A stretch of 64,000 bases of DNA, taken from contig JAZBRS010000060.1 in the NCBI GenBank assembly GCA_037176725.1, positions 50,744,001-50,808,000 of the forward strand, given 5' to 3'. The notes beneath the pieces are model-generated. The model was not told where the DNA came from. It saw nothing but the letters and a program-made list of their open reading frames with translations, and made no database searches. The DNA is from Posidonia oceanica. Its lineage: Eukaryota; Streptophyta; Magnoliopsida; Alismatales; Posidoniaceae. Every line of letters begins with the position of its first letter. Positions within the stretch are counted from its first letter, which is position 1. Of this stretch, positions 21,290 to 32,700 are shown in pieces. Position numbers and translations under genes: made by a program.

Positions 21290-21896
21290 TTTGTGGTTGA
21301 TAAGTCCGAAACTTATCATCTACCTTTGCGGTTGATTGGTCCGAAACCTATCCTTTCCAGTCGATAAGTCCGAAACTTATCACTTTTTCTTTTGCCTTTC
21401 GGTGGATGGGTCCGAAACCCATCCTTTCCGGTCGATAAGTTCGAAACATATCACTTCCCATTGCGATTGATAGGTCTGAAACCAATCCTTTACGGTCGAT
21501 AAGTTAGTAACTTATCATCTACCTTTGCGGTCGATAGGTCCGAAACCTATCCTTTCCGGTCGATAAGTCCGAAACTTATCACTTTTTCCTTTCCTTTGCG
21601 ATCGATGAGTTCAAAACTCATCCTTCCGGTCGATGGGTCCAAACCTGTCCTTTCCAGTCAAAAAGTCCGAAACTTATCATCTTCCCGTTACGGTTGATAG
21701 GTCCGAAACCTATCCTTTCCGGTCGATCAGTTTGAAACTTATCACTTCCCTTTGTAGTCGATAGGTCCAAAACCAATCCTTTTCGGTCGATAAGTCCGAA
21801 ATTTATCAGCCCCCCTTTTACAGTCGATAGGTCCGAAACCTATCATCTATCACATCGTGCCCTTTTCGGCCGATAAGTCTGAAACTTGCAAATTAT
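21290..21896 (+). repeat. Array of ~18 short hairpins, ~64-bp two-hairpin unit
   Basis: About 18 copies of a 19-base inverted repeat with a 5-base loop run through this stretch, spaced alternately about 29 and 35 bases, so the natural unit is a pair of about 64 bp. Two main arm types alternate: GATAAGT..ACTTATC (21362, 21563) and GATAGGT..ACCTATC (21533, 21695, 21823). GATGGGT..ACCCATC (21403) and GATGAGT..ACTCATC (21603) also occur. The loop is usually CCGAA. The linker is CTTTCCGGTC or a C/T-rich stretch. Several copies have one mismatch. Confidence 0.9.
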
Positions 21897-21904
21897 CATC
21901 TCTT

Positions 21905-21937
21905 GCGTGACTCCGCTCCGGGAGGACAGGGTCACGC
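21905..21937 (+). repeat. Boundary monomer with different but still complementary hairpin A arms
   Basis: In the first recognisable monomer, the hairpin A arms are GCGTGAC (21905-21911) and GTCACGC (21931-21937) instead of GACTTCG and CGAAGTC. The inner loop still resembles the satellite loop (CTCCG). Both arms differ from the consensus yet remain perfectly complementary. Confidence 0.75.
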
Positions 21938-24900
21938 CTGCTAGCTTCATCAGGCGAGAACAAGCCCCCACTGCAACTTCGCTCCGTGCGTACGAAGTCC
22001 CTACTTTTTCCTTGGGTGAGGATCAGGCCAGCTTGCTTCCTCGGGCAAGGACAAGCCCCCCTGCGACTTCGCTCTGGGTGGACGAAGTCCCTCCAGTGTC
22101 CTCAGGTGAGGATAAGGCCCACTTGCTTCCCCAGGCGAGGAAAAGCCCCACAACGACTTCGCTCCGTGCGGACGAAGTCCCTCCTGTTTCCTCGGGTGAG
22201 GATCAGACCTGCATGATTCCTCGGGTGAGGACAAGCCCCCCTGCGACTTCGCTCCGTGCGGACGAAGTCCCTCCTATTTCCTTGGGTGAGGATAAGGCCC
22301 GCTTGCTTCCTCGGGCGAGGACAAGCCCCCCTGCGACTTTGCTCCATGCGGACGAAGTCCCCCCTATTTCCTCGGGCGAGGATCAAGCCTGCATGCTTCC
22401 TTGAGCGAGGACTAGCCCCCCTGTGACTTCGCTCCGTGCGGACGAAGTCCATCCTATTTCCTTGGGCGAGGATCTCGCCCGCTTGCTTCCTCGAGCGAGG
22501 ACAAGCCCCCCCTGCGACTTCGCTCCGTGCGGACGAAGTCCCTCCCATTTACTTGAGCGAGGATCAGGCCCGCTTGCTTCCTCGGGCGAGGACAAGCCCC
22601 CCTGTGACTTCGCTTCGTGCGGACGAAGTCCCTCTTGTTTCCTCAAGCGAGGATCAGGCTCGCTTGCTTCCTCGGGCGAGGACAAGCCCCCCCAGCGATT
22701 TCACTTCGTGCAGACGAAGCCCCTCCTATTTCCTCAGGCGAGGATCAGGCTCGCTTGCTTCCTCGGGTGAGGACAAGCCCCCCTGCGATTTCGCTCTGTG
22801 CGGACGAAGTCCCACCTGTTTCCTCAGGCGAGGATCAGGCCCGCTTGCTTCCTCAGGCGAGGGAAAGCCCCCTAGTGACTTCGCTCCGTGCGGACAAAGT
22901 CCCTCCTATTTCCTCAGGTGAGGATCAGTCCCGCCTGTTTCCTCAGGCGAGGACAAGCCCCCTACTACTTCGCTCCGTACGGACGAAGTCCCTCCAATTT
23001 CCATGGGTGAGGATTAGGCCTGCTTGCTTCCTTGGGCGAGGACAAGCCCCCGGCGACTTCACTCCGTGCTGACGAAGTCCCACCTGTTTCCTCAGGCGAG
23101 GACAAGGCCCACTTGCTTCCTCAGGCGAGGAAAAGCCCCCCAGCGACTTCGTTCCGTGCGGACGAAGTCCCTCTGGTTTCCTCAGGCGAGGATCAGACCT
23201 GCAAGTTTCCGCGGGTGAGGACAAGCCCCCCTGCGACTTCGCTCCGTGCAGATGAAGTCCCTCCTATTTCCTTGGGTGAGGATTAGGCCCACTTGCTTCC
23301 TCGGGCGAGGACAAGCCCCCTTGTGACTTCGCTCCGTGCGGATGAAGTCCACTTGTTTCCTCGGGCAAGGATCAAGCCTGCTTGCTTTCTTGGGCGAGGA
23401 CAAGCCCCCTCCACGACTACGCTCTGTGCAAACGAAGTCCCTCCTGTTTCCTCGGGCAAGGACAAGCCCCCCCTGCGACTTCGCTCCGTGCGGACGAAGT
23501 CCACTAGTTTCCTCGGGCAAGGATCAAGCCTGCTTGCTTCCTCGGGCGAGGACATGCCCCCTCCGCGACTACACTCTGTGCGAACGAAGTCCCTCCTGTT
23601 TCCTCGGGCAAGGACAAGCCCCCTTGCGACTTCGCTCCGTGCAGACGAAGTCCATCCAGTTTCCTCGAGCGATGATCGGGCCCGCAAGCTTCCTTAGGTG
23701 AGGACAAGCCCCCCCTTCGACTTCGCTCTGTGTGGACAAAGTCCCTCATGTTTCCTCAAGTGAGGATAAGGCTCGCTTGCTTCCTTGGGCAAGGACAAGC
23801 CCCCCCTGCGATTTCGCACTGTGCTGACGAAGTCCCTACTATTTCCTTGGGCGAGGATCAGGCCCGCTTGCTTCCTCGGGTGAGGACAAGCCCCCCAGCG
23901 ACTTCGCTCCGTGCGGACGAAGTCCCTCCTATTTCCTCGGGCGAGGATCAAGCCTGCTTGCTTCCTCAGGCGAGGAAAAGCCCCCCAGCGACCTCGCTCT
24001 GTGCGGACGAAGTCCCTCTTGTTTCCCTGAGCTAGGATCAGACCAGCTTGTTTCGTCGGGCGAGGACAAGCCCTCCCTGCGACTTCGTTCCATATGGACG
24101 AAGCCCCGCCTATTTCCTTGGGCGAGGATTAGGCTCGCTATCTTCCTCGGGCGATGACAAGCCCTCCTGTGACTTCCCTCCGTGCGGACGAAGTCCCTCC
24201 TTTTTCCTCGGGCAAGGATCAGGCCCGCTTGCTTCCTAGGGCGAGGACAAGCCCCCCCTGTGACTTCGCTCCATGCGGATGAAGTCCCTCCTGTTGCCTC
24301 GAGCAAGGACGAGGCCCGCTAGCTTCCACGGGCGAGGACAAGCCCCCCTGCGACTCTGCTCCGTGCGGATGAAGTCCCTCCAGTTTCCTCAGGCGAGGAT
24401 CAGGCCCGCTTGCTTCCGTGGACGAGGACAAGCCCCCTCTGCGACTTCGCTGCATTCAGATGAAGTCCCTCTTGTTTCCTCGGGCGAGGATCAAGCCCGC
24501 TTGCTTCCTCGGGCGAGGACAAGCCCCCTACGACTTCGCTTCGTGTGGACGAAGCCCTCCTGTTTCCTCGGGCGAGGATCTGGCCTACTTTCTTCCTCAG
24601 TCGAGGACAAGTCCCCCTGCGACTTTGCTCCATGTGGACGAAGTCCCTCCTGTTTCCTCAGGTGAAGATCTGGCCCACTTGCTTCCACAAACGAGGAAAA
24701 GCCCCCCAGCGACTTCGCTCCGTGCAGACGAAGTCCCTCCAGTTTCCTCAGGTGAGGATCAGACCCACTTGTTTCCTCAGGCGAGGACAGGCCCCCATGC
24801 AACTTCGCTCTGAGCAGACGAAGTCCCGCCTATTTCCTCGGGCGGGGATTAGGTCCGCGTGCTTCCTCGTGCGAGGACATGCCCCCCTGTGACTTCGCTT

Positions 24901-27900
24901 CATGCAGACGAAGTCCCTCCAATTTCCACGGGCGAGGATTAGGCCCACTTGCTTCCTCTTGCGAGGAGAAGCCCCCCTGCGACTTCGCTACGTGCGGACG
25001 AAATCCCTCCTGTTACCGCAGGCAAGGATCAAGCCTGCTTGCTTCCTCGGGCGAGGACAAGCCCCCCCTACGACTTCGCTCCGCGCAGACGAAGTCCCTC
25101 CAGTTTCCTCAGGCGTGGATCAGGCCTGCTAGCTTCCTCGGGCGAGGACAAGCCCCCCTGCGACTTCGCTCCATGCGGACGAAGTCCCTCCAGTTTCCTT
25201 GAGTGAGGATCAAGCCCGCTTGCTTCCTCGGGCGAGGACAAGCCCCCTTGTGACTTCGCTCCGTGCGGACGAAGTCCCTCTTGTTTCGTCAAGTGAGGAT
25301 CAAGATCGCTTGTTTCCTCAGGTAAGGACATGCCCCCCCTGCGATTTCGCTCCGTGCAGATGATGTCCTTCCTATTTCCTCGGGTGAGGATCTGGCTCGC
25401 TTGCTTCCTCGGGCGTGGACAAGCCCCCTTGCGACTTCGCTCTGCGTGGACAAAGCCCCACCTGTTTCCTCGGGCAAGGATCTGGCCCGTTTGCAACCTC
25501 TGGCGAGGAAAAGCCCCCCAACGACTACACTTCGTGCGGACGAAGTCGCTCCTGTTTCCTCAGGCGAGGATCAGACCAGCTTGATTCTTCGGGCGAGGAC
25601 AAGCCCCCCTGCGACTTCGCACCGTGTGGACGAAGTCCTTCCTATTTCTTCGGGCGAGGATCAAGCCTGCATGCTTCCTTGAGCGAGGTCAAGCCCCCCT
25701 GCAACTTCGCTTTTTGCAGACACAGTCCTTCCTGTTTCCTTGGGGGAGTGTCTGGCCTGCTTGCTTCCTCGGGCGAGGACAGGCCCCCCCAGCGACTTCG
25801 CTCCGTGCGGAGGAAGTCCCTCCCGTTTCCTCTAGCAAAGATCAGGCCCGCTTGCTTTCTCGGGCGAGGACAAGCCCCCCATGTGACTTCACTTCGTGCG
25901 GACGAATTCCCTCTTGTTTCCTCAAGCGAGGATCAGGCCTGCTTGCTTCCTCAGGGGAGGACAAACCCCCCTTGAGATTTCGCTCCGTGCAGACGAAGTC
26001 CCTCCTATTTCCTCGGGTGAGGATCAGGCCCGCTTGCTTCCTCGGGCGAGGACAAGCCCCCCAGCGACTTTGCTCCATGCAGACGAAGTCCCTCCTATTT
26101 CCTCGGGCATGGATCAGGCCCCCTTGCTTCCTTAGGCAAGGAAAAGCCCCCCAGTGAGTTCGCTTCGTGCGGACGAAGTCCCACCAATTTCCTCAAGCGA
26201 GGATCAAACCCGCTTGTTTCCTCGGGCGAGGACAAGCCCCCTACTACTTCACTCTGTATGGACGAAGTCCCTCAAATTTCCTCGGGCGAGGATTAGGCCT
26301 GCTTGCGTCCTCGGGCGAGGACAAGTCCCTTGGCGACTTCGCTTCGTGCAGACGAAGTCCCTCTTGTTTCCTCATGCGAGGACAGGGCCCACTTGCTTCC
26401 TCTGGCGAGGAAAAGCGCCCCAGTGACTTCGTTCCGTGCAGACGAAGTCCCTACGATTTCCTCGGGCGAGGATCAGACCCGCAAGTTTCCTCGGGTGAGG
26501 ACAAGCCCCCCTGCGACTTCACACCGTGCAGATGAAGTCCCTCCTACTTCCGTGGGCGATTATTAGGCCTGTTTGCTTCCTCGGGCGAGGAAAAGCCCCC
26601 CCTGCGACTTCACACCATGCGGATGAAGTCCCTCCTATTTCCTTGGGCGAGGATTAGGCCCGCTTGCTTCCTCGGGCGAGGACAAGCCCCCCCTGCGACT
26701 TCGCTCCGTGCGGACGAAGTCCTCTTGTTTCCTCGGGCAAGGATCAAGCCTGGTTGCTTCCTCGGGCGAGGACAAAGCCCCCTCCGCGACTTCGCTCTAT
26801 GCGAACGAAGTCCCTCCTATTTCCTCGGGCAAGGACAAGCCCCCCAGCGACTTCACTCCATGCGGACGATGTCCATCCAGTTTCCTTGAATGAGGACTGG
26901 GCCTGCAAGCTTCCTTAGGCGAGGACAAGCCCCCCCTTCGACTTCGCTCTATGCGGACAAAGTCCCTCATGTTTCCTCAAGCAAGGATATGGCCCGCTTG
27001 CTTCCTTGGGCGAGGACAAGCCCCCCCCCAACTATTTCGCATTGTGCAAACGAAGTCCCTCCTATTTCCTTGGGCGAGGATCAGGCCCGCTTGCTTCCTC
27101 AGGCGAGGACAAGCCCCCCAGCGACTTCGCTCCGTGCGGACGAAGTCCCTCCTGTTTCCTCGGGCAAGGATCAAGCCTGCTTGCTTCCTTAGGCGAGGAA
27201 AAGCCCCCCAGCGACTTCGCTCCGTGCGGACGAAGTCCCTCTTGTTTCCCTGGGAGAGGATCAGATCCGCTTGTTTCCTCGGGCGAGCACAAGCCCTCCC
27301 TGCAACTTCGTTCCGTACAGACGAAGTCCCTCCTATTTCCTTGGGCGAGGATTAGGCCTGCTAGCTTCCTAAGGCGATGTCAAGCCCTCCTGTGACTTCG
27401 CTCTGTGCGGACGAAGTCGCTCCTGTTTCCTCGGGCGAGCATTTGGCCCGCTTGCTTCCTCGGGCGAGGACAAGCCCCCCTTGCGAATTCGCTCCATGCG
27501 GATGACGTCCCTCCTATTGCCTCGAGCAAGGACCAGGCCCGTTAGCTTCCTCGGGCGAGGACAAGCCCCCTGCAACTCTGCTCCGTGCGGACGAAGTCCC
27601 TCCAGTTTCCTCAGGCGAAGATCAGGCCTGCTTGCTTCCGTGGGCGACGACAAGCCCCCTCTGCGACTTCGCTGTGTTCTGACGAAGTACCTCTTGTTTC
27701 CTCGGGCGAGGATCAGGCCCGCTTGCTTCCTCAGGCGAGGACAAGCCCCCCTACGACTTCCCTTCGTGCGGACGAAGCCCTCCAATTTCCTCGGGCGAGG
27801 ATTTGGCCTGCTCTCTTCCTCGGTCGAGGATAAGCCCCCCTGCGACTTCGCTCCATGTGGACGAAGTCCCTCTTGTTTCCTCAGGCGAGGATCTGGCCCG

Positions 27901-29729
27901 CTTGCCTCCTCAAACGAGGAAAAGCCCCCCAGCGACTTCGCCCTGTGCAGACGAAGTCCCTCCAGTTTCCACGGGCGAGGATCAGACTCGCTTGTTTCCT
28001 CGGGCGAGGACAGGCCCCCTGCAACTTCGCTCCAAGCGGACGAAGTCCTGTCTATTTCCTCGGGTGGGGATTAGGCCCGCTTGCTTCCTCAGGCGAGGAC
28101 GTGCCCCCCTACGACTTCGCTTCGTGTGGACGAAACCCCTCCTGTTTCCTCAGGCGAGGATCAAGCCTGCTTGCTTCCTCGGGCGAGGACAAGTTCCCCC
28201 TGTGACTTTGCTCCGTGCGGACGAAGTCCCTCCAGTTTCCTCAGGCGTGGATCAGGCCGGCTCGCTTCCTCAAGCGAGGACAAGCTCCCCTACGACTTCG
28301 CTCTGTGCGGACGAAGTCCCTCCAGTTTCCTCAAGTGAGGATCAGGCCCGCTTGCTTTCTCGGGCGAGGACAAGCCCCCCCTGTGACTTTGCTCCGTGCG
28401 GACGAAGTGCCTCTTGTTTCATCAAGTGAGGATCAAGCTTGCTTGCTTCCTCGGGCGAGGACAAGCCCCCCTTGCGATTTCGCTCCGTGCAGATGAAGTC
28501 CTTCCTATTTCCTCTGGTGAGGATCTGGCCCGTTTGCTTCCTCAGGCGAGGTCAAGCCCCCTTGTGACTTCACTGTGGGTAGACAAAGTCCCACCGGTTT
28601 CCTTAAGCGAGGATCAGGTCTGCTTGCAACTTCTGGCGAGGAAAACCCCCCAACGACTTCGCATCGTGCGGACGAAGTCGCTCCTGTTTCCTCGGGTGAG
28701 GGTCAGACCTGCTTGATTCCTCGGGTGAGGACAAGCCCCCCTGTGACTTCACTCCGTGCGGACGAAGTCCCTCTTGTTTCTTCGGGCGAGGATCAAGCCT
28801 GCATGCTTCCTTGAGTGAGGACAAGGCCCCCTGTGACTTCGCTCCGTGCGGACGAAGTCCCTCCTGTTTCCTCGGGCGAGGATCAGGCCCGCTTGCTTCC
28901 TCGGGCGAGGACAAGCCCCCCATGTGACTTCGCTTCGTGTGCACGAAGTCCATCTTGTTTCCTCAAGTGAGGATCAGGCCTGCTTGCTTCCTCGGGCGAG
29001 GACAAGCCCCCCCCGAGATTTCGCTCCTTGCAGATGAAGTCCCTCCTATTTCCTCGGGTGATGATCAGGCCCGCTTGCTTCCTCGAGCGAGGACAAGCCC
29101 CCCTGCGACTTCGCTCCGTGCTGATGAAGTCCCTTCTATTTCCTAGGGCGAGGATCAGGCTCGCTTGCTTCCTCAGGCAAGGAAAATCCCCCCAGTGACT
29201 TCGCTCCGTGCAGACGAAGTCCCTACTATTTCCTCGGGTGAGGATTAGACCCGCTTGTTTCCTCGGGCGAGGATAAGACCCCTACTACTTCGCTCTGTAC
29301 GGACGAAGTCCCTCCGATTTCGTCGGGCGAGGATTAGGCCTGCTTGCTTCCTCAGGCGAGGACAAGCCCCCTTGTGACTTTGCACCATGCAGACGAAGTC
29401 CCTCCTATTTCCTTGGGCGAGGATCAGGCCCGCTTGCTTCCTCGGGCGAGGACAAGCCCCCCAACGACTTCGCTCCGTGCGGACAAAGTCCCTCCTGTTT
29501 CCTCGGGCGAGGATCAAGCCTGCTTGCTTCCTTAGGCGAGGAAAAGCCCCCCAGCGACTTCGCTCCGTGCGGACGAAGTCCCTCTTGTTTCCCCGGGCGA
29601 GGAACAGATCCGCTTGTTTCCTCGGGCGAGCACAAGCCCTCCCTGCAACTTCGTTCCGTACGGACGAAGTCCCTCCTATTTCCTTGGGCGAGGATTAGGC
29701 CTGCTAGCTTCCTAAGGCGACGTCAAGCC

Positions 29730-32700
29730 CTCCTATGACTACGCTCTATGCAGACGAAGTCCCTTCAGTTTCCTCGAGTGTGGATTAGGCTCGCTTGCTT
29801 CCTCGGGTGCGGACAAGCCCCCCTGTGACTTCGCTCCGTGCGGACGAAGTGCCTCTTGTTTCGTCAAGCGAGGATCAGGCTTGCTTGCTTCCTCGGGCGA
29901 GGACAAGCCCCCCCTACGATTTCGCTCTGGGCAGATGAAGTCCTTCTTATTTCCTCGGGCGAGGATCTGGATCGCTTGCTTCCTCGGGCGAGGACAAGCC
30001 CCCTTGTGACTTCAATATGGGCGGACAAAGTCCCACCGGTTTCCTCGGGCGAGGGTCAGGCCTGCTTGCAACCTTTGGCGAGGAAAACCCCCCAACGACT
30101 TCGCATCGTGCGGATGAAGTCGCTCTAGTTTCCACGGGTGAGGGTCAGACCTGCTTGATTCCTCGGGTGAGGACAAGCCCCCCTGTGACTTCGTTCCGTG
30201 CGGACGAAGTCCCTCCTGTTTCTTCGGGCGAGCATCAAGCCTGCATGCTTCCTTGAGCGAGGACAAGGCCCCTTACGACTTCGCTCCGTGCGGACGAAGT
30301 CCCTCCTGTTTCCTCGGGCGAGTATCTGGCCCGCTTGCTTCCTCGAGCGAGGACAAGCCCCCCTGCGACATCGCTCCGTGCGGACGAAGTCCCTCCTGTT
30401 TCCTCTAGCGAGGATCAGGCCTGCATGCTTCCTCGGGCGAGGACAAGCCCCCCATGTGACTTCGCTTCGTGCGCATGAAGTCCATCTTGTTTCCTCAAGC
30501 GATGATCAGGCCTGCTTGCTTCCTCGGGCGAGGACAAGCCCCCCCAGCGATTTCACTTCGTGCAGACGAAGCCCCTCCTATTTCCTCAGGCGAGGATCAG
30601 GCTCGCTTGCTTCCTCGGGTGAGGACAAGCCCCCCTGCGATTTCGCTCTGTGCGGACGAAGTCCCACCTGTTTCCTCAGGCGAGGATCAGGCCCGCTTGC
30701 TTCCTCAGGCGAGGGAAAGCCCCTTAGTGACTTCGCTCCGTGCGGACAAAGTCCCTCCTATTTCCTCAGGTGAGGATCAAACCCGCTTGTTTCCTCGGGC
30801 GAGGATAAGACCCCTACTACTTCGCTCCGTTTGGACGAAGTCCCTCCAATTTCGTCGGGCGAGGATTAGGCCTACTTGGTTCCTCAGGCGAGGACAAGCC
30901 CCCCTGCGACTTTGCTCCACGCGGACGAAGACCATCATGTTTCCTCAGGCGAGGACAAGGCCTGCTTGCTTCCTCATGCCCTGAAAATCCCCCCAGCGAC
31001 ATCGTTCCGTGTGGACGAAGCCCCACCTGTTTCCTCGGGCGAGGACAAGCCCCTCCAGTGACTTCGCTCCATACGGACGAAGTCGCTCCTGTTTCCTTGG
31101 GTGAGGGTCAGACCTGCTTGATTCCTCGGGTGAGGACAAGCCCCCCTGTGACTTCGCTCCGCGCGGACGAAGTCCATCCTGTTTCTTCGGGCGAGGATCA
31201 AGCCTGCATGCTTCCTGGAGCGAGGACAAGGCCCCCTGCGACTTCGCTCCGTGCAGACGAAGTCCCTCCAGTTTCCTCTGGGCGAGTATCTGGCCCGCTT
31301 GCTTCCTCTGGCGAGGACAAGCCCCCCTGCGACTTCGCTCCGTGCGGACGAAGTGCCTCCAGTTTCCTCGAGTATGGATTAGGCCCTCTTGCTTCCTCGG
31401 GTGAGGACAAGCCCCCCTGTGACTTCGCTCCGTGCGGACGAAGTGCCTCTTGTTTCGTCAAGCGAGGATCAGGCTCGCTTGCTTCCTCAGGCGAGGACAA
31501 GCCCCCCCTGCGATTTCGCTCCGTGTAGATGAAGTCCTTCCTATTTCCTCGGGCGAGGATATGGTCCGCTTGCTTCCTCGGGCGAGGACAAGCCCCCTTG
31601 TGACTTCACTGTGGGCGGACAAAGTCCCACCAGTTTCCTCGGGCGAGGGTCAGGCCTGCTTGCAACCTATGGCGAGGAAAACCCCCCAACGACTTCGCAT
31701 CGTGCGGATGAAGTCGCTCCTGTTTCCTCGGGTGAGGGTCAGACCTGCTTGATTCCTCGGGTGAGGACAAGCCCCCCTGTGACTTCGTTCCGTGCGGACG
31801 AAGTCCCTCCTGTTTCTTCGGGCGAGGATCAAGCCTGCATGCTTCCTTGAGCGAGGACAAGGCCCCCTGAGACTTCGCTCCGTGCGGACGAAGTCCCTCC
31901 TGTTTCCTCGGGCGAGTATCTGGCCCGCTTGCTTCCTCGGGCGAGGACAAGCCCCCCTGCGACATCGCTCCGTGCGGACGAAGTCCCTCCTGTTTCCTCT
32001 AGCGAGGATCAGGCCCGCTTGCTTCCTCGGGCGAGGACAAGCCCCCCATGTGACTTCGCTTCGTGCGCACGAAGTCCATCTTGTTTCCTCAAGTGAGGAT
32101 CAGGCCTGCTTGCTTCCTCGGGCGAGGACAAGCCCCCCCCGAGATTTCGCTCCTTGCAGATGAAGTCCCTCCTATTTCCTCGGGTGAGGATCAGGCCCGC
32201 TTGCTTCCTCGGGCGAGGACAAGCCGCCCTGCGACTTCGCTCCGTGCGGACGAAGTCCCTCCTATTTCCTAGGGCGAGGATCAGGCCCGCTTGCTTCCTC
32301 AGGCAAGGAAAAGTCCCCCAGTGACTTTTCTCCGTGCGGACGAAGTCCCTACTATTTCCTCGGGTGAGGATCAGACCCGCTTGTTTCCTCGGGCGAGGAT
32401 AATACCCCTACTACTTCGCTCCGTCTGGACGAAGTCCCTCCAATTTCGTCGGGCGAGGATTAGGCCTGCTTGGTTCCTCAGGCGAGGACAAGCCCCCCTG
32501 CAACTTTGCTCCATGCGGATGAAGACCCTCCTGTTTCCTCAGGCGAGGACAAGGCCTGCTTGCTTCCACATGCCCTGAAAATCCCCCCAGCGACATCGTT
32601 CCGTGTGGACGAAGTCCCACCTATTTCCTCGGACGAAGTCCCTCCTGTTTCCTCTAGCAAGGATCAGGCCATCTTGCTTCCTCGGGCGAGGACAAGCCCC

